Shown one piece after another: positions 22,315 to 35,471 of a DNA stretch of 64,000 bases (the first letter of the stretch is position 1; each line of letters begins with the position of its first letter). The stretch comes from Colocasia esculenta (taxonomy: Eukaryota; Streptophyta; Magnoliopsida; Alismatales; Araceae), in contig CM024766.1 of NCBI GenBank assembly GCA_014218235.1, positions 21,177,346 through 21,241,345 of the forward strand, given 5' to 3'. The translations under genes and the position numbers were made by a program. Below the pieces are notes generated by a model that did no database searches, was not told the DNA's origin, and was given only the letters and a program-made list of their open reading frames with translations.

Positions 22315-23961
22315 ATGGAATCTAACAAGGGGTACATGGCCGAGGGACACTCAGTGACCATGCCACCCTTCTTTGATAGCACTGACTACTCATACTGGAA
22401 AACCGTATGCAGATATTCCTAAGAGCACAAACTTCGAGCTTTGGAAGATCGTCAGCAAAGGACCATACACCCTTCCTGAGGACGAAGATACCTGGACAAA
22501 GGGCCAGATTGCAAAGGGGACACTCACTGGCGCCCTCAACATGATGCATGCACGGTCACCCCAAGGAATATCAAGAGTCTCCACGTGCATCTCAGCAAAA
22601 GAGATGTGGGACAAACTTGAATTGACCTATGAAGGTACGTCCGGGTAAGGGAATCCAAAGCAAGCATGTTAGTTTTTGAATATGAAAGTTTAAAATGAAC
22701 AATGATGAATCTATCTCTGACATGTTTACAAGATTCATGCTAATTATAATGGTCTGAAAGGTCTAAAGAAGAATACTCTCAGAGTGATTTGCGAGGAAGA
22801 TACTTCGGTCTCTCCATCCTCATGGAACACCAAAGCCACTGTCATTGAGGATTCTAAAGATCTCTCAAAAATGAAATTGGATGACTGATTGGCTCTCTAA
22901 TGACTTACGAAATAAATGTGAAAAGAAGGAAACTAAGAAAATCCTAGAAAGTTAATTGCTTTAAAGGCTTCCAAGAAAAGTTCTTCAGGTCCCAAAGATG
23001 CACCTCAGGAAAGTGAGGAGTTTGAATCATCTAGTGACAGTGAGGATGATGAAATGGCCACGCTCACTAGACGATTCAAAAAGTTCCTGAAATTCAAAAG
23101 GAAACTAAGAAATCCTAGAAAGTTAATTGCTTTAAAGGCTTCCAAGAAAAGTTCTTCAGGTCCCAAAAAGGATGCACCTCAGGAAAGTGAGGAGTTTGAA
23201 TCATCTAGTGACAGTGAGGATGATGAAATGGCCATGCTCACTAGACGATTCAAAAAGTTCCTGAAATTCAAAAGAGAGGGTCAGGTAACTCTAAACCTTT
23301 CCCAAAGAAAGACTTTGCTAATAATTTGAGACTAACAAAATCTAAAATTTTGTGCTATGAGTGCATGAAGTAAGGACACTGAGAGGAGAGGTGCCCCGAG
23401 CTCAAAAAGAAACTGAAAAAGGAAAATCACCTCCAAGAAAGCCAAGGCAATGTTGCAACTTGGAGTGATGAAGATGAAGATGAGAACAGTCAAGCTATCT
23501 CTAGAGATGATGAAGTTCAGTGTCTAATGGCAAGAAGCGACGACACCAATGAGGTAAATTCTGCCTTTGAAACTTATTCTGTTGATGAATGGAAGAAGCT
23601 CATACTGTTTTATTCGAAAAATTCTGTGAGTTTAAGTCTGAAAATAAGGCACTGAAAAAGAAATCAACTCCTTTGTTCATGACCCAACCATAAGAACAAA
23701 TTGCATCCTTGAATGAAGAAATTGAAATGATGAAAGTGTGAACAAGCACATAGTGAGAATGGATGGCATGAAATTGAAATGGTAAGAAGCTCAAAAGAAA
23801 AGATGATCTAAGCAATTCTCTTAAAACTCTTCAAGATGAACTTGTTGAAGTTAAAGAAAAGTGAAAAGGCTGAGAGCAACATAAGGAAATCTGAAGATCT
23901 AACTAGGTTTGACAAGGGTACAGAATCTTGATGCAATCTTGGGATCTAATGTGTTTGTGGC
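22315..23961 (+). pseudogene. Element D gag, heavily frameshifted, cut by element C
   Basis: Gag begins at the ATG at 22315 with MESNKGYMAEGHSVTMPPFF, typical of copia Gag, followed by YSYW. After frame changes come ISAKEMWDKLELTYEGTSG (22585-22648), then MFTRFM. A 172-base tandem duplication sits at 22928-23273. A degraded zinc knuckle, CYEC..GH..RC, is at 23352-23395 with internal stops. The last part is acidic (WSDEDEDENSQAISRDDE) and leads into a coiled-coil-like linker where C inserted (23967). It continues at 37834. Confidence 0.8.
22928..23273 (+). repeat. 172-base tandem duplication inside D's gag
   Basis: GGAAACTAAGAAA starts at 22928 and again at 23100. The two units are near-identical through CTGAAATTCAAAAG, differing by a few small indels. 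The unit encodes a Ser/Glu-rich, KKFLKFKR-containing linker before the zinc knuckle. The duplication happened within this copy or its recent parent. Confidence 0.9.
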
Positions 23962-23966
23962 AAAAC

Positions 23967-26253
23967 TGTTGCCTAGTTGACGAGCCCAGAGGGGGGGGTG
24001 ATGGGTCTTTTAAAAATAATCTTTAGACGATTCCTGTAAATTTGAACATACACACAAATGTTCTTCGAAGGAGGTTAGTGAATGTTAGTTTGAATAACAA
24101 ACACCAAGAGAAAGGCAATCACACAACACAAAAATTATCCTGGTTCGGACCTCCTCTCCATAGGAGTCCTATGTCCAGTCCCTAAGCAAACTCTCAGGAT
24201 TTCACTAACAAGGGTATAGTCACCCTTAAGGACACTACAACACCCGCTCAGCTGTCTTCCTTCACACCCGAAGGAACAACTACACCCTAGATACCCCACC
24301 AGGTCTTCCTTCACAACCGAAGGAACAACACCCTGGATTCCACCAGGTCTTCCTTCACAACGAAGGAACAACACAAAGAGAATGAATGAAATTCAAGCCC
24401 CTAGATCAAGCTTTTGACAAGCAAGGATCTGAAGCACTAGAACTGAGAGCAAAGATCTAAACAAGGCCACTCTCAGAACTACACGAGCTCTCTCAAGAAT
24501 TTCACAAACTTGGAGAGCAAAGAGCAACAGCAAGTGAAAATGAGTTCTTGGCTCTTGACTTCTTCAGAAGAATTGAATGCTTGAATATGCGATGTGTGTC
24601 TTCTGTTCTTCTAACTTGTATTTATATCTTCAATTTGAAATCTAGACGTTGAAGTGTCTGTTGTCTCTCTTTTGAGTAGTCGTTAGACTGAATGACACCT
24701 GGAGTCTTGGAAGCTTCCAGTCAACAGCCTTTTGATCACTTGAGCACGCAAAGAGATGAGATCTTCAGAAATATCCTTTGGCTTCTATTTTGTTAACGTT
24801 GTACCATGAAGCTCGATCAAGGTCTGCACAAATATCAATCTCAAATAGCAGACAGCTAAGCTATCTCTGATGTCAGTCAACGTCAGTAGCAATAGACATG
24901 AAAATAGTATGCCAAATAGCTTAAGTCTAAAAGACGTAATCAGAGTAAGCACGATAAAGGATGATATTGTCTGCATGCAAGCAGAGATACGTTCAGATCT
25001 CATAAAATGCAGTGCGTCAAAGATATGCATACATGACTTTGACTAGTCAACAAGATAATATCAAGTTAATATGAAATTGATGACTATATGACTTATGAAA
25101 TCGTTGTGAATAAGTCAGTTTGACCAAGTCGTTATGACACAGAAGAAATCGTTGTGAAACGCTTAACAATCATTATACAAAGCAAATCGTTGTGAATACT
25201 TATCAAGTCGTTATGCTCTAAAGAAATCGTTACGATATTTGATAAAATCGCTACAACAAGCAAGTCGTTGTGAGTTCAAAAAGAAATCGTTATGATAACT
25301 TATGAAATCGTACATCATTTGATAAAATCGTTACAACAAGCAAGTCGTTGTGAGTTCTAAAGAAATCGTTATGATAACTTATGAAATCGTTACGGCGAGC
25401 AAGTCGTTGTGAGTTCACAGAAGTCGTTACGGTCAAATAGAATCATTGAGACGAGCAAGTCGTTGCGGGTTCAAAGAAATCGTTATGATAACTTATAGAG
25501 TTGTTGCGACGAGCAAGTCGTTACAAGTTCTAAAGAAATCGTTATGGTAACTTATAGAGTCGTTGCGATGAGCAGTCGTTACGTGTTATAAAGAAATCGT
25601 TATGATAACTTATAAGTCATTGCGACGAGCAAGTCGTTACGAGTTCTAAAGAAATCGTTACGGTAACTTATAGAGTCGTTGCGACGAGCAAGTCGTTACG
25701 AGTTCTAAAGAAATTGTTACGGTAACTTATGGAGTTGTTGCGACGAGCAAGTCGTTACGAGTTCTAAAGAAATCGTTACGGTGACTTATAGAGTCGTTGC
25801 GACATGCAAGTTGTTACGAGTTCTAAAGAAATCGTTACGGTACTTATAGAGTCGTTGCGATGAGTAATCGTACGAGTTCTAAGAAAATCGTTGTGATAAC
25901 TTATAGAGTCGTTATGACAGGCAAGTCGTTACGCTTTCTAAAGAAATCGTTGCGATAACTTATAGAGTGTTATGACATCTACTTGTTTGAAACAACAAGA
26001 CTTTTCAATCTTATAAGGAAATCGTTAAATTTCAACAGAAATCGATATGGACTTAGAGAAATATCATGTTGAAAAGATTCAAGCTTCAGAGAAGTAATGC
26101 ATACCTTTATTGGCTTGATTGACCTTGGTATTTTTCTGTACTTAACTATGAAGTATTCATTAGATATAATTGATAAACTCTTGTTTTGTTTTGTTAATCA
26201 TGAATATATATATATATGTAATTATTAAAATTACATGGGAAGACTGATCATCA
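23967..26253 (-). repeat. 3' LTR of element C (left copy)
   Basis: This matches 35486-37828. It contains a short tandem repeat near 24250-24372 built on TCTTCCTTCACAACCGAAGG (hairpin-like TCCTTC..GAAGGA) and a TATA-like GATATAAATACAAG on the minus strand (about 24615-24629). A minisatellite of about 59 bases lies at 25090-25980, and TA-rich sequence at 26205-26220. No genuine coding sequence was seen. Confidence 0.93.
25090..25980. repeat. Minisatellite (about 59-base unit) in C's left LTR
   Basis: About twelve units, each holding three TCGTT-cores: GTCGTTGCGACGAGCAA, GTCGTTACGAGTTCTAAA and AATCGTTACGGTAACTTATA. The cores are themselves near-palindromes (GTCG-TTG-CGAC, TCG-TTA-CGA). Units differ by single bases, mostly CG to TG or CA. 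The same array is in the other LTR at 36620-37530, with a different unit pattern. Confidence 0.88.
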
Positions 26254-26266
26254 ATCTCCCCCTTTT
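26254..26266 (-). other. Polypurine tract of element C
   Basis: The minus strand reads AAAAGGGGGAGAT immediately before the LTR start TGATGATCAGTC. This fixes the orientation of C as minus. Confidence 0.88.
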
Positions 26267-26499
26267 GGTGATGCAAATTGAACAATAAGCATGGATGAAA
26301 AATATCTGAAATCAGTCTAAAGATATGACATGCTAATTTTCTCCCCTTAAAAAATATGTATTTCAGACATGCTAATTTTCTCTCCCTTTTGTCATTGAGC
26401 AAAAAGACAATCGGAGACAAAGAAAGAGGAGAGAAAGTGAAAGAGAATAGGATTACACAAGAAGGTCATTTCATTAACTTTGTGGAGGTACAGGTAAAT

Positions 26500-29400
26500 A
26501 AAAGACAGGAGACAAAGAGAGGCAAAATGGGAGATGGTTTTCCCATGCCTGTGCTTCCTGCTCTTCAAAAAGAGTTTTGAAGACTCCAAAAGATACAGAG
26601 TAGGATGGTCCCATGGTGGAAGCCATCCTTTTGATGAAGATCTAGGTGCTGATAGAGAAGATCAGCATATGCATTCTTGTCCATGTTCATCTTGAGAAAT
26701 CGACGAGTCCCAAAGCTGGCACATGTGAGGAATTAGTCCATAGTTTCAGGATAGTGGTTGTGGTTATCTCTGAGAGCCTTGCGCATAGCCAGCCACATAC
26801 ACTTTGTATCTTTCCTCCAGACTTTTGAAGGGGTCTCAACAAGATGAATGGAGTTCATATCTAGGAAGTAGCTGGAGAAATGGCTGGTTTGACTTCCTTG
26901 GCCTGAGCTTCATTGATTTCAAACAGCTGCTGAGCTGACAGGGGTAGAACTTGGACCATTCAGAAGATGTCAGCCTTTCACATTCAGACAGAAAGGGGCT
27001 AGAACTTCAGCACTTACATGCCCCTGGTGATATCCCTAAATAGGAATCTAGGAAAAGCAACCAGCAGCCTTTCTGCACTTTAATTCTGCCCATTACTCTG
27101 GCAAAACGTTCAAAGATAATGGATCCTACAGAGGACTCCATGACAAGGAAATGGATTTGCGGAAGAGCTATTTCTTCAGGTACTGGAGGGTAGCAAATCT
27201 ACCTGGACATCTGAAGAATGTGAGATGTCTGGAGTGAGAGCTAAATGGCCCTTTTGAACTGGCTGAGCTGAACTTCGGAAGTCTATGATATATCTGTAGT
27301 TGTTGAATAGCATGAAATGTCTGACCATCTTGATTTCCTTTTGAATGAAGGGAGCCCAAAGTTCTTGGTGATACATCCTGAACCACTCAGATAGGGTCAG
27401 AGTGGTCCCTTGGAGGAAATCTGGCAGATTTGGCAAGAATGAATTTCTTTAGGAGATCCTTGTGACCTTTGCCCCACTGCTCTTCAGATTTGGTGTGGGC
27501 AAGAGAGAAGATTTTGGATTTTTCAGATTTTGAAGGAGAGGTGTAGGTAGAATGGTGGTTCAAATGATCTGAAAGATTTTGAAAGGGAAGATTAATGATG
27601 GTTGCAAAAAAAACCTTTGAGAGATATTCTCTATACAGTGAGTGATGTTTGTTGTCCACTGTGAGAGAAACCACAAAGGTGGGTATTTGGGTTCAGATGA
27701 AGAGGAGGAAGTAGAAGTAAGTTTCCTCTTCTTGGGGGCAAGACTAGAAGGGTCTGCCCTGTGAATATGTTCTCCAACTTTAAACACATACCTGAGGATC
27801 CCTTCCTCAAACTCATCATTTATCTTTTCCATAAAGGGAGAGTTGAGTTGAGCTCGTTTAGGTATGATAGTGATGAAAGAGGGTGGAGGAGTAGGATGAA
27901 GAAAAGAATGTGATGAAGTAGGGAGGTCATCAACTGGTCCAAGGGAGGGACCAGAGGAGGAGGAGGATGCTCCAGCTGAGGATGCTGGAGGACCTCAAGT
28001 ACAGGAGAAGGAGAAGGAATGGAAGTATAGGAGGCAGGAGATGAGGTGGACTGAAATGGTGTAGGAGAAGAATTGGTCTAGATTGAGGCTTCTTGAATGT
28101 TTGAGGAGCAGGAGATGCTGTAGGAGCTGAGGGTGGAGTTGGAGGAATAGGAGTGTGAGAGGGAGAAGAGGAGCTGGGGCTTGGGTGCCAAGGATTCTTC
28201 TGCCTCTTTCTACACAGACTCACTCTCCAATGGCTCTGATGGCCCTGACCCTTGCTCAGATGGCCCTGGAGGCCCTTCAACCTGATCATCTGGCCCAGAT
28301 GGCCCTTCAACATTCACTACTGCCTCTGCTGGAGCTGCTGCTGCTTCTGGCCCTGCTGGCCCTGCTTCTTCTGGTGTTGGCCCTGATGGCCCGAACACAA
28401 ATTCACCAGGCTCCTGATCTGCTGGAGGAGGAGTAGCTTGAACTCCAACTGCCTTGATAATATCCGAGAGCATGTCTTTCATGCTACTCATCTCCTTGAT
28501 AACCATTTCATAGCATTTCTGATTTGAGCTAACTCTTTGTTGGCTGAAGCTTGGCTCAAATATAGAATTGACATCTCACTGGAGAGTACATAATAGCTCA
28601 CCTTGTACATTCAGCCTTTCAATACTGGCTTCAATTTATGACAATTTTCTGCTTGATCTGCCTCTCAAAAGGTGAATCAGCCAGGAGAGGAACTTCATAG
28701 GCAACTTCTTTTCCTTTCTTCTTGCCTTCTTTTGCTGGAGGAGGTTGATCATCATCTGAGCTCGAAGAGCTTGCAGTCTCTCCTTCTCTGTCATCCAAAT
28801 TTAGAGAAACTCCATGCCTTTCCTCCTGATCATCAACAACTGGAGTTGCTTCTACTGAACCTTCTTTTGATGGCTCCCCCTCAATAGGAGCATCTTCTTT
28901 ATTTGATATATGCTCCCTCTGAAAGGGAGCATCTGCCATCACAGAGTCACCCTGAACAGCTGGGTGCTCTAACTCTACTGGAACATCTTCCATTTGAACA
29001 TCAAAGTGGCCTGATGCCACAGCCTCTTCAGCAACTCTGCCACTAGCTTCAGGAGCACTGGAGGTGAAAGGAATCGAATCAATAATGTCTGAAAGAATAG
29101 ATGTAACTACAGTTGAGGGTAGTGGGTCCTCAACTGGAACAATGTCCTCTGGGAGAATATCCTCAATTCTCCTCTCTGCAAAGATTTGAGCTGATTCTAC
29201 TGGAAATTCTGAAGCTGCTACTGATACACTTTCTTCTTCTACTGCAATTTCAGGCTGGAATTCTGCTATAGAGGGGCCTGATGATTCTGCTGGAGCTGAA
29301 ACTGACTCCACTGGCAATTCTGGAATCATATCCACTGATCCCATCTCCTGATGAACAATTGAGGTGTCTTCGATGATGGCTTCGCCTTCAGCAACAGAAG

Positions 29401-30202
29401 CCTTGAACCAGACACCATTTTCCACAGAGAAGCCACTCTTCTTTAGGTTCCTGGACCTGATTGCTTCGCCCATTTTCTCTACAACTACCCCAGAAAGATC
29501 AACACCGAAGTGTTTGAAGATCTTGGTAAGTAGGTGGGCATAGGGCAGGGACACATTTAACTTGCTCTTGGTGTCCCAAATCTGATCTCTAGAAAATTTC
29601 ATTCTTTCCATCATTACTGCGGCCATATTTATCTCCTTATTTTGAATGGCCCAGTACATCATGTCTGAGTCGGCTTTGTGCAAGATGAAAAAGTTGCACT
29701 TCTGGGAACTAAGATCTGACAGACAATAAAATGAAGGAGGCGGTTGAAGGCCGATAGTTGGTTTATATCAAGCTTGCCGTCCCTTAGCTTGAAGCCCGGC
29801 CCTATAATCCCCAAACCTTTCACTTGGGCGTCCACAGTGTGAACCCCACTAAATCCGAAGTCTTCACATTAAACAACATCTTCAGCAACTTAGGGTCTAT
29901 TCTAATCATGGTTCCCTTCACTGAAGAAACTAGGGACCCATCTTCCTCTGTTCTCATACACATGAAGAAAGCTTTTACCAGGTCCAGATAACTGACCTTT
30001 AAAAAGGTGGTAACTTCTGTCCACTGCATCTGATTGACCAATTCTACCACGCTGCTCATTCCACTTTCCTCAGATTAGCGACATCGACTTCTTTATTGCC
30101 ACAGAGCTTCGTCTTCACAAAGGTAAACCTCTCCTTCTGCTCAGGAGTGAGAAACTCGGCGCTGTAGCCACCCAAACTGTCGGCGATGACTGGTGCGGCC
30201 AT
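26500..30202 (-). pseudogene. Element C extra ORF after pol (plant-transposon-protein-like domain, acidic and Pro-rich tail)
   Basis: Lies between RNase H and the 3' LTR, where SIRE-type elements carry an env-like or unknown ORF. The ATG at 30202 begins MAAPVIADSLGG. A frameshift leads to 30059-29820 (AFFMCMRTEEDGSLVSSVKG, then IRIDPKLLKMLFNV) and a long open part of 350 residues (29683-28631). Its first 60 residues (DMMYWAIQNKEIN, LPYAHLLTKIFKHFGVDLSG) continue a domain resembling the Pfam family named putative plant transposon protein (Transposase_32, name from memory). The rest is acidic, Glu/Val/Ser-rich, ending in KEGKKKGKE. Further frames (28506-28210 with GPSGP repeats, 27832-27176) continue with breaks. 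No signal peptide or membrane segment was seen, so an envelope role is not supported. The same domain occurs in D at 43738-44295. Confidence 0.75.
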
Positions 30203-30599
30203 GGATTCAGGTGGGAAAGTCTCTCGAGGGTTGAAACGGAAGGAGAAGAGAAGGAATCCTCAAGAAATTTTCCAGGAAGGAGGAAGAAGGTTCAAATTTA
30301 CAGAGGGTTGAGGTACGAGTTGTTAGGGCATCGGCTCGAGCGACAGGATGAAAAAGGGGAAAGGTAGACGATGAGATACGAATCGTTATCTCATTCAATT
30401 TTTAGGAATAAATTAATGCGTTGCGGAAAGTGAGGCGCCAAAAGGCGGAGGAAAACGACAAAAGGTGTTGACTATTCAAACCGACTTTAATGAGAGAGAG
30501 CAGTTACAAAGGATAATTTGAATTTCTTTTGCTTGAAGCCATGGAGGGAAAAATTGCTTAATTCTGAAATTTAATGTGCCAGTTGTAAACAAAAACTTT

Positions 30600-31130
30600 T
30601 TCACAAATTGCACATGCCTAATTCCCTTCTAAGAGATGTGAATCTCTCCTCGGTAAGACTTTTGTGAAAATGTCTGCTAACTGACTATTGTATCAATAAA
30701 GATATTTCAATATTACCATTTGCTACATGATCACGAATAAAATGATATCTAACCTCAATATGCTTGGTCCTTGAATGTTGAACTGGATTCTTGGTGAGAT
30801 TTATGGCACTGGTGTTGTCGCACAACAGTGGGATGGATTTGATGTTTAATCCGAAATCTTCAAGTTGTTGCTTTATCCATAAGAGTTGTGTACAGCAATT
30901 TCCAGCAGCTACGTACTCAGCTTTAGCAGTAGATAGTGCTACTGATTTTGTTTCTTTGAAGACCAAGATATTAAACATCCTGCAAGAAATTGACACAACC
31001 ACTGGTGCTTTTTCTATCTAATTTACATCCAGCATAGTCAGCATCAGAGTAACCTACTAAGTTAATTTCACAATGTTTTGGATACCATAGACCTAAGTCA
31101 TGATCTTGCTAAATATCTAAATATTCTTTT
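30600..31130 (-). pseudogene. Element C RNase H
   Basis: RNase H degrades the RNA strand during reverse transcription. Minus-strand reading gives YSDADYAGCKLDRKSTSG (about 31062-31010), then the open piece 31002-30685 with ALSTAKAEYVAAGNC, LCDNTSAINLTKNPVQHSRT and HIEVRYHFIRDHV, the standard copia RNase H blocks. A frameshift joins the two pieces and a stop precedes the tail, EERFTSLRRELG. It is followed by the extra ORF. Confidence 0.88.
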
Positions 31131-32370
31131 CACAGAAATTAAATGTGATTCTTTAGGATCTGCTTGATACCTAGCACACATGCATACACTAAATAAATAT
31201 CAGGTCTACTAGCTGTTAAATAAAGGAGTGAACCTATCATACCTCTGTAGATCTTTTCTACTTTCTTACCATTTTGTCACTGTCCATTCTTGTTGATGTA
31301 CTCATTGGTGTTGACAGTGGCTTGGTATTTTCGAAACTAAATTTCTTCAAGAGTTCTTTTATGTATTTTGCATGACAATATGAGTTCCTTCTTTTCCTTG
31401 TTTGATTTGTAATCCAAGGAAATAGTTGAGTTCTCCCATCATACTCATTTCAAATTCTCCCTACATTAACTTTTCAAAATACTTGCAAAGATTCATCAGT
31501 AGAGCCAAAAATGATATCATCTACATAGATTTGAACTAATAGTATGTTTTTGACCTTTGTCTTTATGAAGAGAGTGCTATCTACTTGACCTCTACTGAAA
31601 CCATGGTTTAAAAGAAAAAACTAAGCTTTTCATACCAGGCTCTAGGTGCCTGTTTTAAACCATATAATGCCTTATGAAGTTTGAAAACCGATTAGGAAAT
31701 TCTGTGTCATCAAATCCGGAGGGTTGTTCCACATAAACTTCCTCTTTTATGAAACCATTTAAGAATGCAGATTTAACATCCCTTTGAAATAATGTCAAGT
31801 TTAAAGCTGATGCATATGCTAGTAGTATTCTGATGGCCTCAAGTCTAGCTACAGGTGCATAGGTTTCCTCGAAATCTATGCCTTCCTCTTGAGAATAGCC
31901 TTGAGCCACCAATTTGGCCTTGTTTCTTAAGATTGCACCAGTTTCATCCAATTTATTTCTGAACACCCATTTGGTGCCAATGACTGGATGATCTGATGGT
32001 CTAGAAACAAGTGACCATACTTGGTTTCTCTTGAATTGATTCAATTCATCTTGCATGGCTATTATCCAAGATTCATCAGTAAGAGCTTCATTGACTGTCC
32101 TAGGCTCTATTTGAGATACAAAAGCTAAGTAATCACAAGGGATAACATTACCTCTTGTTCTTACCCCTACGGATGGATCACCAATAATGTTCTCAAGTGG
32201 GTGATCTTTCTTGTATCTCCACTCCTTTGGAAGATTTTCATCAGTAACTTCTTCTTGTTGCAATTCTTCCAGAGGTGGATCATCCTTGTCCTCAATTGAT
32301 GTATCCCTTAGTTTCTTGGACAGTTCATCTGCATCATCATTATCACTATCTACTTCCTTTCTCAAGGAAG
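31131..32370 (-). pseudogene. Element C reverse transcriptase
   Basis: Copies element RNA into DNA. The open part (within 32497-31655) ends the integrase C-terminal region (GYRVFNKRT) and then gives the RT start: KEWRYKKDHPLENIIG, VFRNKLDE, LVAQGYSQEEGIDFEETYAP, VARLEAIRILLA, FLNGFIKEEVYVEQPSGF. After a frameshift near 31660 come VDSTLFIK, the catalytic YVDDIIFGS, and later SLLYLTASRPDI. All copia RT blocks are present in order; at least three frame breaks prevent function. Confidence 0.88.
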
Positions 32371-33659
32371 GGTTAGTTTCATCAAAGATAATGTGTACAG
32401 ACTGTTCAATCAGTAAAGTACGTTTATTGAATACTCTATAGCCTTTGGGTTTAGAAGAGTACCCCATGAAGATGCCTTCATCTGATTTGGCATCCAACTT
32501 ACCAATGTCCCTTTTTCCATTGTTGTGAATAAAGCAGGGACATCCAAAGGTTCTGAAATGGCTATCTTTGGCTTCTTCCCTTTAAACAGTTCATATGAAG
32601 TCTTCTTCAGGATTGGCCTGATCATCACTCGGTTGACAATATAGATTGCTGTGTTGACTGCTTCAGCCCAAAAATATCTTAGCAGATCATATTCTGAGAG
32701 CATAGTTCTTGCCATATCCAGTAGGGTTCTGTTCTTCCTTTCAGCAATACCATTTTTCTGTGGTGTCCTTAGTGCTGAGAAATTATGCTCAATTCCCTGA
32801 TCATCACAGAATCTAGCAAACTTTTCATTTTGAAATTCACCACCATGATCTGATCGGATAGACATAATGCTGAACTTGTGATCTTTCTGGACCTTCTTGC
32901 TGAAACTAACAAAGTTTTCAAAAGTGTCATCTTTATGCTCTAGGAATGATACCCATGTAAATCTTGAATAGTCATCAACTATGACAAATCCAAAGTTCTT
33001 TCCTCCAAGACTGGTAGTCTCATTGGCCCAAATAGATCCATATGTAGGAGCTCTAAGGGGTTTTAGGTGGTCACCACCGTCTTTGACTTGAAGGAGCTTT
33101 TAGTGTGCTTTCCCTTAGCACAGGGTCTACAGACACTTTCCAACTTTCCACTGACTTTTTGTAGACCTTCCACAAGACTTTTCTTCAGCAATTTCCTCAT
33201 GCCATCTATACTGCAATGTCCATGTCGTCTGTGCCATAGTTCAGTAGACTTGTCTTTACTTGCTGCCAGACAAACATTTTGCTCTTTGAGTTCTTCAAGG
33301 TAGAGCACATACAAATTCTTTTCTCTATTTGCTTCAAAGATGACTGCTCCATCCTTCACTATACTGCACTTTGACTCTTGAAACTTGATCTGATGGCCTC
33401 TATCACACAGCTGGCTGATGCTAATGAGATTGTGCTTCAATCCCTTGACTAATAACACATCTTCTATGACAGTTTTTCCTTTGTTATTCACAGTGCCACT
33501 GCATATCACTGTTCCTTTTCCATTATCTCCATAAGTGACTGTTCCTTCTTCAGCTTGGAGATGCGAGAATAACTTCTGGTTTCCTGACATGTGTCTTGAG
33601 CACCCACTATCCAAATACCATTTGGATGCTCGATAGATATCCTGAAATAAAAACATCAA
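32371..33659 (-). pseudogene. Element C protease end, GAG-pre-integrase and integrase
   Basis: The open piece 33659-33063 has the protease-type motif WYLDSGCSRHMSGN, HNLISISQLCDRGH, and the integrase HHCC finger (LWHRRHGHCSIDGMRKL, then CRPCAKGKHTKSSFKS). After a frame break (HMDLFGPM, near 33040) the piece 32865-32410 carries SDHGGEFQNEKF (second catalytic Asp) and TPQKNGIAERKNRTLLDMAR (catalytic Glu), then FWAEAV. This is the copia order, with integrase ahead of RT. Confidence 0.9.
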
Positions 33660-35420
33660 GTTTTAGGTACCCAAATGCTTTTGGGTCCTGATGGGTTAGT
33701 ATCATTGATTTTGCCTTTTATTATCCATTTTTTATGTCTTGTTGGGCATGTAGTTTTAATATGTCCTAACTTATTGCAGTGACTACAGCATGATAACTTA
33801 TTTTCTTTTTCTATATATTTGAAATCAGCTTTATATGCTATATCTTGTTCAGGTACAAATTTTGGTGTTGGATATGTTTTAGGATAGACTATGGTTTCTT
33901 CATTATCTGGGGGTGTATATCCTAACCTATTTTTCTTCTTACCTGATCTTCTAGCACCTTTTAATATTAGAGAGTTTTTACCATTAGTAAATTTTTCTAG
34001 TGTGCTTGATAGTTTATCATTTCCTTCATTTAAGTTTTTAATTTCTTTCCTTAATTCATCTGCACTTTCCTGTTTTTCTAGTTTGTTATTTGTTTATTTT
34101 TATCGTTTAAATCTTCACACAGTAGCTCATTCCACTTTTTAAGTTCAGTTATTTGTTTTTCTAGTTCTTTATTTTCTGTTTTCAGATCAGAGTTAGTGTT
34201 TTCTAAACAAGCATTATTTTTCTTACTTGTTTTTAGCAGTTTGGTTATTTCTTTATATTTATCATAAAGTTCATTAAATGCTTCTTCTAGATTATCAGAA
34301 TCAGATTCATTGCATGAATCAAAAGAAGAGTCAGAGGTTACCTTTTCTTCAGTATTTGCCATGAAGGCCAAATGGACTTCTTCTTCATCGCTGCAGAGTG
34401 ACTCACTGTCTGAGTCGCTACTGTTTTCCCATGCTGCTGCCATCGCCTTCTTCTTGTATTTCTGAACTTCTTAGAGCTCTCTTTCTTCCTGAATTCTGGT
34501 TTCTTGAATTTTGGACAATCAACTTTGATGTGTCCAGGCTTTTTACATTCGTAGCAGATGGTTTCTCCTTTCTTCATTTCTTTACCATCTGATCTTTTGA
34601 AGTCCTTGTTTTTCTTAAGTGCCTTCTGCCGGATTGAAATTTTTTCTTTTTGGCCAAGATCCGTTGCAATCTCCTAGAGAGCATTGCTTCTTCATTCTCA
34701 CTATCCTCACACTTTCACTTTCATTTGAGTTGGCTTCTGGTGAATCTTCTTCTGCTTTCAAAGCATTGGAATGCTTCTTTTTGCTAGATGACTCTCCTAG
34801 CCTTTCCATGTTAATCTCATGGGCCATGAGGGACCCAATGAGCTTTTCTACTGACATTCTCTTCAGGTCATTAGCTTCTTCTATAGCTGTGACCTTGGTG
34901 TCCACGAGGATGGCAAGGATCTAAGAATTTTCCTTACCATATCTGCAATCTCATAAGTCTTCCCTAGACTGGCTAAACCATTGGTGATATCGGTGAATTG
35001 ACTGAACATTTGAGTGATTGACTCACCTGACTGCATCTGAAATCTTTCATACTGAGTGACAAGAATGTCGATTCTTGTCTCCTTTACTTTGTTTGTACCT
35101 TCATAAGTAATCCTGAGCTTTTCCCACATTTCCATCGAGGATTTACAGGCTGAAACTCGGTTGAATTCCTTCTTACTCAAAGCACAGCAAAGGATGCTCT
35201 TAGCTTTGCAATTCAAGGAAATTTTCTTCCTGTCATCATCTGTCCATTGAGCTTTCTCATTTGTGACAACTAGGTCACCTTCTTCTACTATTGACCAAAT
35301 TTGATAATCGTGGCCTTGTAGAAAATATTCCATCCTGGTCTTCCAGTAAGGATAGTCTTCACCATCAAAGAGAGGGGGTCGGTTGACAGACTGACCTTCA
35401 ATGCTACCTTGGGCTACCAT
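33660..35420 (-). pseudogene. Element C gag with coiled coil and two separated zinc knuckles
   Basis: The ATG at 35420 opens a 179-residue piece with SIEGQSVNRPPLFDGEDYPY, KRMEYF-type and MEMWEKLRITYEG blocks of copia Gag. After a frameshift comes 34905-34615 (VEKLIGSLMAHEINMERLGE). The first zinc knuckle CYECKKPGHIKVDC is at 34556-34515. A coiled-coil-like segment rich in Leu, Glu and Lys (within 34443-34078) follows, then a second knuckle, CSHCNKLGHIKTTC, at 33787-33746. Two knuckles separated by a coiled coil are also seen in D. Confidence 0.87.
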
Positions 35421-35471
35421 GGATCTTTACTCTTCAGATCGTTGGATCTTCTTTCTTTGTCGAAGAGACTC

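Noticed and set aside
25090..25980. Regularly spaced repeats resembling a CRISPR array
   Set aside because: The sequences between cores are themselves repeated, so there are no unique spacers. The array lies inside an LTR and is duplicated in the partner LTR at 36620-37530.
28155..28436. Leu-rich open frame that looks like membrane segments
   Set aside because: Shadow of the GPSGP-rich part of C's extra ORF on the other strand.
26500..30202. Envelope gene in element C
   Set aside because: Position fits the env-like ORF of SIRE elements, but no signal peptide or membrane anchor is visible and a plant-transposon-type domain is a better match.
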